Source: Cyanobacteria bacterium UBA8803 (GTDB taxonomy: Bacteria; Cyanobacteriota; Cyanobacteriia; Cyanobacteriales; Coleofasciculaceae). From it: 6,597 nt of DNA. Shown piece by piece: positions 6,594 through 6,597 of the stretch. Under the pieces are notes generated by a model. It saw nothing but the letters and a program-made list of their open reading frames with translations. It did no database searches and was not told the DNA's origin. The translations under genes and the position numbers were made by a program. Each line of letters opens with the position of its first letter. Position 1 is the stretch's first letter. The stretch is from positions 802-7,398 of the forward strand of contig DNXU01000006.1 of assembly GCA_003505715.1 (NCBI GenBank), in the 5' to 3' direction.

Positions 6594-6597
6594 CTAC

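Larger units (their letters stand above)
6176..6597. other. Gene-free, repeat-dense intergenic region
   Basis: I see no reading frame with a start, a ribosome binding site and plausible protein composition in these 422 bases. Most of the stretch is taken up by the separate repeats listed below. Positions 6222-6276 are AT-rich with small palindromes, and 6350-6390 shows no structure that I can name. No clear intrinsic terminator (a GC stem followed by a T-run) follows the gene. The inverted repeats could end or stabilise the transcript, but that is inference. Confidence 0.75.

Overview
The window looks like chromosomal DNA from a cyanobacterium, most likely a filamentous, repeat-rich one (an Oscillatoria/Microcoleus-like genome is my best guess; the genus is inference). 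The reasons are three perfect GCGATCGC (HIP1) octamers, G-rich heptamer arrays of the STRR kind on both sides of the gene, several other palindromic intergenic repeats, and a protein with the cyanobacterial form of the TamB N-terminus.

Layout. Positions 1-193 are a short leader. It holds the end of a heptamer array (1-21), a weak promoter candidate and a clear ribosome binding site (183-187). Positions 194-6175, about 91% of the window, are one intact gene for a 1993-residue TamB-family (DUF490, Tic236-like) envelope protein. Its parts in order are a Pro-rich cytosolic tail, one signal-anchor helix, a TamB N-terminal region, seven tandem repeats of about 71 residues (505-995), a long beta-rich shaft interrupted by one charged helix, and the conserved C-terminal DUF490 domain ending in phenylalanine. 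Positions 6176-6597 hold no gene that I can support. They are packed with five kinds of repeat: a heptamer array, a 73-bp inverted repeat, a 10-bp tandem array, a 115-bp element with four hairpins and two-fold symmetry, and a GGTGCGTTA palindrome at the edge.

Function. TamB-family proteins span from the inner membrane to an Omp85-family outer-membrane partner. They are implicated in outer-membrane protein assembly and in moving lipids between membranes; the chloroplast relative Tic236 works with Toc75. No Omp85 gene lies inside this window, so the partner must be encoded elsewhere.

The two observations most worth following are these. First, a recently duplicated 213-bp unit inside the TamB repeat region suggests that the length of the periplasmic shaft changes by tandem duplication. 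Second, the 6436-6550 element has two halves that differ by paired, compensatory base changes, which suggests that its folded structure is under selection. I see no clear sign of a wholly new multi-gene system.
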